Source of the DNA: Bacteroidales bacterium | Lineage (GTDB): Bacteria; Bacteroidota; Bacteroidia; Bacteroidales; UBA932 | DNA length: 64,000 nt | NCBI GenBank assembly: GCA_017447815.1 | Contig: JAFSMS010000001.1 | Location: forward strand, 34,922 to 98,921 | Reading direction: 5' to 3' | Shown: positions 8,202 through 14,828 of the stretch, one piece after another | Numbering within the stretch: the first letter of the stretch is position 1 | How the letters are laid out: the number at the start of each line of letters is the position of its first letter | Position numbers and translations under genes: made by a program | The notes under the pieces: model-generated | Seen by the model: only the letters and a program-made list of their open reading frames with translations | What the model was told of the DNA's origin: nothing | Database searches by the model: none

Positions 8202-9623
8202 ATGAAAAAAATATATGCAATATTCGCAATAGTTCTGTCTATTGCATGCTTCTTCTCCTGCGGAAAGGCTGAAGCTCCCATCGTCGAGACTACCGGCGTT
8301 TCGCTTTCTACTACGACACTTTCCATCTACCCCGGCGATGTCGTTAAGGTCGATGCCAGCGTCGATCCTTCCACTGCCACCAGCACCTACAAGACTTGGG
8401 CGACCTCTAATGGCGCAGTTGCTACCGTTGACGGTTGGGGGCGCATCACCGGCGTCGCTCCCGGTACCTGCAATATTACGGCAAAGACCGCTTCCGGCGG
8501 TCACACCGCGACCTGCAAAGTAACAGTGAATCCCATTGATGAGACTTCCCTAACCGTTGAGCCCGCAGAGCTGACCGTCTATTACGACGAAAGTGAAACT
8601 CTCACGGCTACAATCTTACCTTCCAACGCTTCCTACAAGACCGTTACATGGACCTCCGATGACGAATCCGTCGCCTCTGTTGACGAAACCGGCAAGGTGA
8701 AGGGTGTGGGCCTTGGTTCTGCTACCATCACCGCGACTTCCAAGAACGGCCTCAAAGCTTCTTGTAGAGTTACAGTCGCCGTGCGCATGCCTACAGAGCC
8801 TGAGATTATCGAGGTGTGGAAGTCCGACAATGCCGGTTTCCGCGGCCTTTATGGTACTACCTCCGACGAGGGCGCTTCCGCTGGCAATGGCGGATGGCTC
8901 AAGTATGAGAACGGCGCCGCCTCCTGGACCGCCAATGAGACCGGAAAGGTACGTACTGCAACCCTGACGCTCAGCACGGGATCTTCCATCACAGTTACCC
9001 AACTCGATGCAAAGGATTTTGTTGGTTCGTGGAAACTAACCGCCAAAACCTTTGCTCCTAACAAGAACCTCGGTGTAACAGCCAACAATAATTATGTTGC
9101 GAACCTCACAATTGCCGCGAAAGAGGGAACTACTGCTAACGATGGCAACGCAAAATTGACCAACAATCTTACTGTTGCCGGACTCATCAATTCTTATGTA
9201 GCCGAAGCCGTGGTGGATATCGATTATGACGCGAAGTCATACCGTTTCGGTATTTTCTTCAATGCCAATAAGGCGCAGGAGGTAAATACCGGAAAGGAAG
9301 GTTATGACTATATTGTCCTTCTCCCCGAACTCGGGTCGGGGTGGAGTCAATATAATTTCTGTCCTTTCCCGTTCAATGGGACGACAGGTTATGGTTGGAT
9401 GTGGTTCGTTACCGACAGCTTTACGGAGATGCATTACGGAAAGGATGACTGGTACAAGATTGACGGAAAGGATGTCCTTGGTATGGCCTTCTGTGCTTGT
9501 AAGTCCGCTACGCCTACTGTTTCTGACTTCTCATCCGTGAACCTTGCAAGTGGATACGATGTTATCTATCAGTGCAATGTCGGTGGTAAGGACAACCCCG
9601 GATTCCAACTTGTAAAAGAATAA
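8202..9623 (+). CDS. Surface lipoprotein with two Big2 immunoglobulin-like domains
   Basis: A 473-residue lipoprotein with signal and lipobox FFSC (Cys20). Two bacterial Ig-like Big2 domains follow at about 29-107 and 113-192. The first carries WATSNGAVATVDGWGRITGV and the second WTSDDESVASVDETGKVKGV, the classic repeat signature. The last 270 residues are a beta-rich domain I do not recognise; it holds aromatic clusters (GYGWMWF, DDWYKIDG) that could bind sugar. As the third gene of the susC-susD operon it occupies the SusE/SusF position, so a cell-surface glycan-binding role is the natural inference. A strong terminator follows 31 bases after the stop. Confidence 0.85.
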   Translation: MKKIYAIFAIVLSIACFFSCGKAEAPIVETTGVSLSTTTLSIYPGDVVKVDASVDPSTATSTYKTWATSNGAVATVDGWGRITGVAPGTCNITAKTASGGHTATCKVTVNPIDETSLTVEPAELTVYYDESETLTATILPSNASYKTVTWTSDDESVASVDETGKVKGVGLGSATITATSKNGLKASCRVTVAVRMPTEPEIIEVWKSDNAGFRGLYGTTSDEGASAGNGGWLKYENGAASWTANETGKVRTATLTLSTGSSITVTQLDAKDFVGSWKLTAKTFAPNKNLGVTANNNYVANLTIAAKEGTTANDGNAKLTNNLTVAGLINSYVAEAVVDIDYDAKSYRFGIFFNANKAQEVNTGKEGYDYIVLLPELGSGWSQYNFCPFPFNGTTGYGWMWFVTDSFTEMHYGKDDWYKIDGKDVLGMAFCACKSATPTVSDFSSVNLASGYDVIYQCNVGGKDNPGFQLVKE

Positions 9624-9654
9624 CGCCGAGACACTTTCCGTGTTTCTCTAAATC

Positions 9655-9686
9655 AAGCGGCTGCCCTGTTGGAACAGCCGCTTTTT
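9655..9686 (+). terminator. Rho-independent terminator of the susCD operon
   Basis: The stem AAGCGGCTG (9655-9663) pairs perfectly with CAGCCGCTT (9675-9683), with an 11-base loop and a run of T after it. It ends the susC-susD-Big2 transcript. Confidence 0.9.
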
Positions 9687-10067
9687 GTGTGCGCCCGGCG
9701 CGATCGTAATTATCCGAACAAGACGCAGATGTACATTTGCCGGATCATCCCCCCACAAGTTCGTCCTCAAGTGCGGCATGAAGCCATACTGGGAATGGTG
9801 GCAAGGGGTATTGGGCCAATGCGGAAGGCATTATGCATCACGCCGCAGGGAACGACAAACTCCGGCTTGCAGGTTATCCGTGCCGGATGGACGACATTGT
9901 TCAATGGCATAGAGAATAAGGAAGCGCTCTATACCGAACGGTACGTACGGTGGTGTGAGAGGTCGGAAAACAAAATGTAGGAGGTTTTTTTTTCCTCCTA
10001 CCCGATAAGATAAAACTTTCCCGATTATTTGGAATAAAATAAGCCACCTTCAATCTTCCGTGTAAGG
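9687..10067. other. Non-coding stretch, no supported gene
   Basis: About 380 bases without a recognisable gene. Short open frames exist but match nothing I know, and one begins inside the terminator. It ends in a hairpin with a poly-T loop (9977-10001). Given the transposase fragment next to it, this is probably decayed mobile DNA. Confidence 0.5.
9977..10001. repeat. Perfect 8-base inverted repeat with all-T loop
   Basis: GTAGGAGG (9977-9984) and CCTCCTAC (9994-10001) are exact complements separated by nine T. It is not a standard terminator because the T run lies in the loop. Function unknown. Confidence 0.5.
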
Positions 10068-10226
10068 TTATCTGAAGATAGTACTCAGGCGGACATGAAT
10101 GCCTCTGAGTGGAACCCGAAAAGTTTTCATTTCGGAGTTTAGCGATTCTGCAGAAACATTGGTGGACCGGTCAATGAAGTCGTTCAAAACGTTGTCCTTC
10201 CTGGACTTGATGGCATAGCATTGGGT
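10068..10226 (-). pseudogene. C-terminal remnant of an IS transposase (ISAon1/ISL3-like)
   Basis: On the reverse strand this frame reads DNVLNDFIDRSTNVSAES, then LNSEMKTFRVPLRGI, then RLSTIF before a stop. From memory this is the C-terminal signature of Bacteroidetes DDE transposases (RSTNASAESFNAK..FR..LRGV..FFLFRL..I). The residues normally between LRG and the last RL are shortened and no N-terminal part is present. It is a decayed fragment, not a working gene, and lies just behind the toxin-antitoxin pair. Confidence 0.65.
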
Positions 10227-10255
10227 ATGATGAGATATGACGAAAAAACAGCCAT

Positions 10256-10525
10256 TTATTTTGTGACTTTTACCAAAGGTTCGCCAAGAGCGTTGGAAAT
10301 CTCGGCAATGGATTTTAGCGTGAGATTGGGGAAGCCAGAAGTCCACCGCGATATAGCTGCCTCTGACCGCCCCATCTTACGGGCAAGGTCCTTCTGCGTC
10401 ATGTTCTTCTGCTTCAGAATGGCGTCGATGCGGGCGATGATATCGGCTGACAACTGTACCTCGGATATGATCTCCGGAGATACGGCCGCCATCTTTTCAT
10501 TGAACCATTCCTGTCTGTTTCTCAT
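10256..10525 (-). CDS. HigA-like Xre-family antitoxin
   Basis: An 89-residue protein with an N-terminal extension (1-30) and a Cro/C1-type helix-turn-helix at about 33-87 (MTQKDLARKMGRSEAAISRW). Antitoxins of this type neutralise a RelE/HigB toxin by direct contact and repress their own promoter. It lies eight bases after the toxin gene; the toxin-first order is the HigBA arrangement. The palindrome at 11042-11061 is a candidate operator. Confidence 0.8.
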   Translation of the reverse strand: MRNRQEWFNEKMAAVSPEIISEVQLSADIIARIDAILKQKNMTQKDLARKMGRSEAAISRWTSGFPNLTLKSIAEISNALGEPLVKVTK

Positions 10526-10533
10526 TGTAGTAT

Positions 10534-11019
10534 CTATATTTCAAATGTGATATCCTCTATGCCTGTAAGCTCTTTTTCCTCTATACTTACGTACCCCTTC
10601 TCAATGTTCTCGTCAAGTATCTTTTCAAACCGCTGGAGGTCCAGAACATAACCATACAGTTTCGGATCCTCCTCATACGTGCGCGTATTCTTCACCCCGC
10701 CGTTTCCGAGAATGACAATCTGGTCCGAAAGCCTCAAGCAATATAGCCGTAGTTTACCACTCTCGATGGGAAGCGCATGTACGCTGTCATTCATGCTTCC
10801 CTCAGGTCGAAAGAACCGCTCCAGGGCTCCTATACGGAGGATGGCCTGAAGTGCAGCAATGATGCGCTGATAATCCCGGTTGAAAGTTGCATTCATCTCA
10901 AACTCCTCCACGAATTTCTCAAACTCCGTAGTGCCGTCCATCTCAAAGCTAATCGAATACAGAGAGGCCTTCTCTGACTCATTCAGTAACTCAACAGTAG
11001 TTTTCTTCTTCACATTCAT
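10534..11019 (-). CDS. RelE/HigB-like toxin
   Basis: A 161-residue protein of the RelE/ParE superfamily, which usually cleave mRNA at the ribosome. The recognisable core is the C-terminal half: a helix (NRDYQRIIAALQAIL), then KLRLYCLRLSDQIVILGNGGVKNTRTY, similar to many Bacteroides HigB-type toxins. About 40 N-terminal residues are an extension. The ATG at 11019 lies only four bases after a TATCTTTG promoter box, so the mRNA is probably leaderless. Catalytic residues cannot be assigned by eye; enzymatic activity is inferred from family and operon. Confidence 0.72.
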   Translation of the reverse strand: MNVKKKTTVELLNESEKASLYSISFEMDGTTEFEKFVEEFEMNATFNRDYQRIIAALQAILRIGALERFFRPEGSMNDSVHALPIESGKLRLYCLRLSDQIVILGNGGVKNTRTYEEDPKLYGYVLDLQRFEKILDENIEKGYVSIEEKELTGIEDITFEI

Positions 11020-11023
11020 GCGA

Positions 11024-11031
11024 CAAAGATA
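11024..11031 (-). promoter_or_regulatory. Promoter of the toxin-antitoxin operon
   Basis: The reverse strand reads TATCTTTG, with a TTG (11052-11054) 20 bases upstream as the -33 element. The box ends four bases before the toxin ATG. The -33 element lies inside the palindrome at 11042-11061. Confidence 0.75.
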
Positions 11032-11041
11032 TCAAAAGAAA

Positions 11042-11061
11042 AATTAACATGCAAGTTAATT
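11042..11061. promoter_or_regulatory. Operator-like palindrome of the toxin-antitoxin operon
   Basis: AATTAAC (11042-11048) and GTTAATT (11055-11061) are perfect inverted arms with a six-base spacer. The site overlaps the -33 element of the toxin promoter, as expected for autorepression by the Xre antitoxin or toxin-antitoxin complex. Confidence 0.65.
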
Positions 11062-11120
11062 CTTGGCTTTACACGAAATAACTTTTCCCACGGAAGTTTT
11101 CATGTGACCCATAAAATACC

Positions 11121-11128
11121 TATTTTTG
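11121..11128 (+). promoter_or_regulatory. Promoter -7 box of the AddA-like gene
   Basis: TATTTTTG matches TAnnTTTG and ends three bases before the GTG start at 11132, implying a leaderless transcript. No strong -33 element is seen. Confidence 0.55.
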
Positions 11129-11131
11129 TCT

Positions 11132-14100
11132 GTGCTGAAGATTTTGAAAGCGTCGGCAGGCTCCGGCAAAACATATAACCTGGCAAGGGAATACATCCGG
11201 CTGATTCTCATGGGAGAAAAGCCTGATGCCTATCGGCATGTGCTCGCCGTTACCTTTACAAATAAGGCGACGGACGAGATGAAACGCCGGATTCTCAAAG
11301 AATTGTACACGCTGGCCCGCGAGCCGGAGACCTCTTCTTATTTCAAGGATTTCGTCCCTGCCCTTTTCGGGGATGCGGAGCGTCTCCGGCAAAAGGCCCG
11401 GCAGCAACTTACCGGCATCCTTCACGACTATTCGGCCTTTGCCGTGTCCACCATCGACCGTTTTTTCCAGCAGACCCTCCGGGCTTTTTCCCGGGAAATC
11501 GGCCAGTTTTCCTCCTATCAGGTGCAACTGGACAGGGCGGCGCTGGTGAATGAAAGCGTTGACCGGGTACTGGACACCCTTTCGGAAAAGGACGGGAACC
11601 TTCTCGGCTGGCTTACCGGCAGCGTGAAGGAAGATTTGAGGCAAAGCGGTACCTTCTCTCTGGACAAGCGGCTTCAGGAGGTGGCCGCCAGCCTGCAGAC
11701 TCTTCCGGCCGGGCAGGTCCGCTTCCCGAGGGAAAATCTGGAGCGCCTACAGAAGGTTTGCCGGGAAATCATCAAGAATTACGAGGAACAGGTGAGGGCG
11801 GCGGCCGGGGCCTGCCTTGCCGTCTTCGAGGCGGAGGGAATCGACCCTGCAGAGAGCAATCACGGCCTTTTCAAGCCGCTGTACCGCTACCGGGACGGCA
11901 AGTCGCCCGTTTCCAGGCCCACGGACGCTTTCCTGCGGAAGGCTCCGGATCCCGCCCAGTGGTTCGCCAAGTCCAAGGACAGCCTGCGGCAGAGGCTGGA
12001 GGGCGTATTGGACGCCCCCGTACAGGCCTTCCTGGCCCTTTTCGGCACGCCTTACAAAGAATACAACACGGCAAAGACCATCCTGGGACAGATTTACGGC
12101 CTGGGTGTGGCGGAAGAACTGCGGGAGGCGTTCACGCAGATTCAGAAGGAAAAGAATGTCATTTCCATCGACGACAGCAATACCATCCTGCACAGCATCA
12201 TCGACGGCACGGATACACCTTTTATTTATGAGAAACTGGGCGTCCGCTACGAAGACTTCCTGCTGGACGAGTTCCAGGACACGGCCGATATCCAGTGGGA
12301 AAACTTCCGGCCGCTCCTGACGGGGAGCGAAAGCACCGGAAACGATTCGCTGGTGGTGGGTGACGTGAAACAGAGCATCTACCGCTGGCGGGGCAGCGAC
12401 TGGAACCTTCTGGGAAGCCGTCTGGAACAGGAATTCCGCCAGGTGCAGCGCTCCGTCCTGGACGGCAACTACCGCACGTGCCGGGAAATCGTGACCTTCA
12501 ACAATGCTTTCTTTGCCTTCGCGGCGCAGGAACTGGACCGCCAGGGCGGGGAAGACCCTGCCGCGGCGGGCAGCATCTCGGACCTGTACCGGGACGTGGA
12601 GCAGAAAGTCTGTTTCCCGGATCCGGAGCCTGGAAGCGTGGAAGTGCTGTTTACGGAAGACCAGATGCAGGCTGTCCTGGAAACCCTCCGGGACATCCGT
12701 GAACGGGGAGGAAAATGGGAAGACGTCGCCATCCTGGTGCGCAGCAACCGGGACGGTTCGGCCATCGCATCGGCCCTTGTGGCGGAGAACATTCCGGTGG
12801 TGTCGGACGATTCCCTCTTCATCAAGAGTTCGGTCACGGTCCGGCGGCTGGTTTCCCAACTGTCCCTGTCGGATGTGCCGCCGGGGGAGGATGCCGCCTC
12901 CTCCGCCGCCTCTTTCCTGGCCGCTTCCCTGCATGTGAAAATCCCCGGCCATTACCATTCGCTCATCGATCTGGCCGAGGGTTTCCTGCGGGATCTCCGC
13001 GAATCGGATCCGGAGACTTTTGATGCTGAAATCCCTTATATCCAGTCGTTTATGGACTATCTTCAGGACTGGGTTTCTACGGGAGGCAACAACCTGTCGG
13101 CCTTTTTGCGCAGTTGGAAGGATGCGGAGCCCAAGATTGCCTCGCCCCGCACCGGGGACAGCGTTCGCGTGATGACCATCCACAAGTCCAAGGGGCTGGA
13201 GTTCCCCTTTGTCATCGTTCCGTTCACCGAAGGAGTGACGCTGTACAAAGCCTCCCCGTACTGGTGCAAGCCCGCCGTGGAGGGCACGCGGCTGGAAAAG
13301 GAAGCCCAGGGCGTTTTCCACGTTTCCCTGGACTCTTCGGCCGCCGAATCCCTCTTTTCGGCCGATTATTTCCGGGAACGGAAAATGGAAGCCATCGACA
13401 ATATCAATGTCCTGTATGTGGCCTTCACCCGAGCCAAATACGGGCTCAAGGTGATTGCCGCACCGCCTCCCCGCTCCGGCATCAAGGAGTACAAAAACAT
13501 GTCCCAACTCCTTTACGGTTTTGTGAAGACCGATCACTATACCGGCGGGCAGCCTTATCCCTTTGACCGGATTCCCCGGGAGGAAGGGAAGGAAAAAATC
13601 CTTTTCACCACGTATGAGTCCTATCCGGCCGACAGTGGCAACCGCCTCAAGTTCAGTCCGGAAGCGGCGGATTATTTCGGGGAGGACGGCTCTTTCGGCC
13701 TGCAGGCCAGCCGGCGCATCCGGGGAAATGTCCTGCATGGCATTCTTTCCCGCACAGAGACTTCCTCCGACCTTCCCGCGGCCGTGGACGCGGCGGTGAA
13801 TGCCGGTGAACTGCCGGCCTCCCTCCGGGAAGAGACACTGGCCCTGCTGTCCGGGAAAATCGCTTCGGTGGAATCCCTGGGATGGTTCGCGCCCGGCATC
13901 CGTGTTTTGCGGGAAGTGCCGATTCTGGCCCCCGACGGCCGGGAGTATCGGCCCGACCGCGTGGTTCTGCATCCCGACGGACATGTGACGGTGGTGGATT
14001 ACAAGTTCGGCGAGCAGCGCTCGAATTATAAAAAACAGGTCCAACGCTACGCAGACCTTTTCCGGCGCATGGGATATGGAAAAGTTGAAGGGTACCTTTG

Positions 14101-14140
14101 GTATTTAGACGATAATTTCACTATCTTTGTAACCGGTTAA
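11132..14140 (+). CDS. addA: AddA-like UvrD-family helicase/nuclease
   Basis: Processes double-strand DNA ends for homologous recombination: an ATP-dependent helicase with a nuclease domain, partner of AddB. The 1002-residue protein starts MLKILKASAGSGKT, which places the Walker A motif at residues 7-14, as usual for this family. Walker B appears as LLDEFQDTADIQ (about 378), followed by VGDVKQSIYRWRG and the late helicase motif RVMTIHKSKGLEFPFV. The C-terminal PD-(D/E)XK nuclease contains YRPDRVVL and VVDYKFGEQ, then a helix with QVQRYADLFRRMGY. GTG at 11132 was chosen over the TTG six bases upstream because it gives the family N-terminus. The AddB-like partner is about 17.5 kb away (31660) rather than adjacent. 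Confidence 0.9.
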   Translation: MLKILKASAGSGKTYNLAREYIRLILMGEKPDAYRHVLAVTFTNKATDEMKRRILKELYTLAREPETSSYFKDFVPALFGDAERLRQKARQQLTGILHDYSAFAVSTIDRFFQQTLRAFSREIGQFSSYQVQLDRAALVNESVDRVLDTLSEKDGNLLGWLTGSVKEDLRQSGTFSLDKRLQEVAASLQTLPAGQVRFPRENLERLQKVCREIIKNYEEQVRAAAGACLAVFEAEGIDPAESNHGLFKPLYRYRDGKSPVSRPTDAFLRKAPDPAQWFAKSKDSLRQRLEGVLDAPVQAFLALFGTPYKEYNTAKTILGQIYGLGVAEELREAFTQIQKEKNVISIDDSNTILHSIIDGTDTPFIYEKLGVRYEDFLLDEFQDTADIQWENFRPLLTGSESTGNDSLVVGDVKQSIYRWRGSDWNLLGSRLEQEFRQVQRSVLDGNYRTCREIVTFNNAFFAFAAQELDRQGGEDPAAAGSISDLYRDVEQKVCFPDPEPGSVEVLFTEDQMQAVLETLRDIRERGGKWEDVAILVRSNRDGSAIASALVAENIPVVSDDSLFIKSSVTVRRLVSQLSLSDVPPGEDAASSAASFLAASLHVKIPGHYHSLIDLAEGFLRDLRESDPETFDAEIPYIQSFMDYLQDWVSTGGNNLSAFLRSWKDAEPKIASPRTGDSVRVMTIHKSKGLEFPFVIVPFTEGVTLYKASPYWCKPAVEGTRLEKEAQGVFHVSLDSSAAESLFSADYFRERKMEAIDNINVLYVAFTRAKYGLKVIAAPPPRSGIKEYKNMSQLLYGFVKTDHYTGGQPYPFDRIPREEGKEKILFTTYESYPADSGNRLKFSPEAADYFGEDGSFGLQASRRIRGNVLHGILSRTETSSDLPAAVDAAVNAGELPASLREETLALLSGKIASVESLGWFAPGIRVLREVPILAPDGREYRPDRVVLHPDGHVTVVDYKFGEQRSNYKKQVQRYADLFRRMGYGKVEGYLWYLDDNFTIFVTG
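14122..14129 (+). promoter_or_regulatory. Promoter -7 box before the DUF4290-ftsK-lolA operon
   Basis: TATCTTTG, with TTTG (14097-14100) 21 bases upstream. It overlaps the last codons of the AddA-like gene and lies 27 bases before the DUF4290 start. Confidence 0.75.
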
Positions 14141-14156
14141 TTAGATACTGTGCGTC

Positions 14157-14828
14157 ATGGAAGCAAGTGAGAACACGATTAAACTCTACTATAATACAGA
14201 AGTGGAAAGGCTGCAGATGCCCGAGTACGGCAGAAACGTGCTCAAGATGGTGGAGCAGCTGAAGGAAATTCCGGACCGTGAAAAGCGGACGGAACAGGCC
14301 TACGCCGTCATCAGGGCGATGGAAACCCTCAACCCGCTGGTCCACCAGCAGGAGAACTATTCCCAGAAACTCTGGGATCACCTCTTCATCATCGCCGGGT
14401 ACGACCTGGATGTGGACGCTCCTTTTCCCAAGCCCGAGCCGGAGGTGATCAACAGCCGTCCGGACCCGATTCCGCTCAATACCAAGCCCATCCGGGCCCG
14501 CCATTATGGCCGGAACATCGAGAGCATCCTGGAACTGATCGCTTCGGAGCCGGAAGGGGAGACCAAGACGGCGATGATCCGTTCCCTGGCCATCTACATG
14601 CGGCAGCAGTACCTTATCTGGAACAAGGACACGGTGGCCGATGCCACCATCTTCCAGGATATCGAGCGGCTGTCCGGCGGTCGTGTCAAGGTCCCCGAAG
14701 GAATCGAACTGACAAAGATATCGGCCGAGGCTTCCTTCTCCCGGCCGGGGCTCAACCTGGGCTTCTCCGGTAACAAGGGAGGCAAGTTCAACCGGAATTT
14801 CCGGGGTAAAAACGGCAAGAAGAAATGA
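14157..14828 (+). CDS. DUF4290 family protein
   Basis: A 223-residue cytoplasmic protein of a Bacteroidetes-specific family. The recognisable pattern is LYYNTEVERLQMPEYGRNV near the N-terminus and a helical region with QKLWDHLFIIAGYDLDVDAPFP (about 70-95). The last 35 residues are basic and glycine-rich (NKGGKFNRNFRGKNGKKK), suggesting nucleic-acid contact. Its stop overlaps the ftsK start (ATGA), so the two are translationally coupled. No biochemical role is established to my knowledge; conserved linkage hints at chromosome segregation or division. Confidence 0.85.
   Translation: MEASENTIKLYYNTEVERLQMPEYGRNVLKMVEQLKEIPDREKRTEQAYAVIRAMETLNPLVHQQENYSQKLWDHLFIIAGYDLDVDAPFPKPEPEVINSRPDPIPLNTKPIRARHYGRNIESILELIASEPEGETKTAMIRSLAIYMRQQYLIWNKDTVADATIFQDIERLSGGRVKVPEGIELTKISAEASFSRPGLNLGFSGNKGGKFNRNFRGKNGKKK

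Noticed and set aside
9669-9980. Possible 103-residue gene after the susCD operon
   Set aside because: It starts inside the terminator stem, has no promoter and no recognisable similarity.
10226-10346. Extension of the transposase fragment further upstream
   Set aside because: This part overlaps the antitoxin gene in another frame and does not resemble a transposase; only the C-terminal portion is convincing.
11747-14044. Long reverse open frame opposite the AddA-like gene
   Set aside because: The forward strand carries all helicase and nuclease motifs; the reverse product is a GC-codon artefact. The same applies to the reverse frame at 31816-34284 opposite the AddB-like gene.
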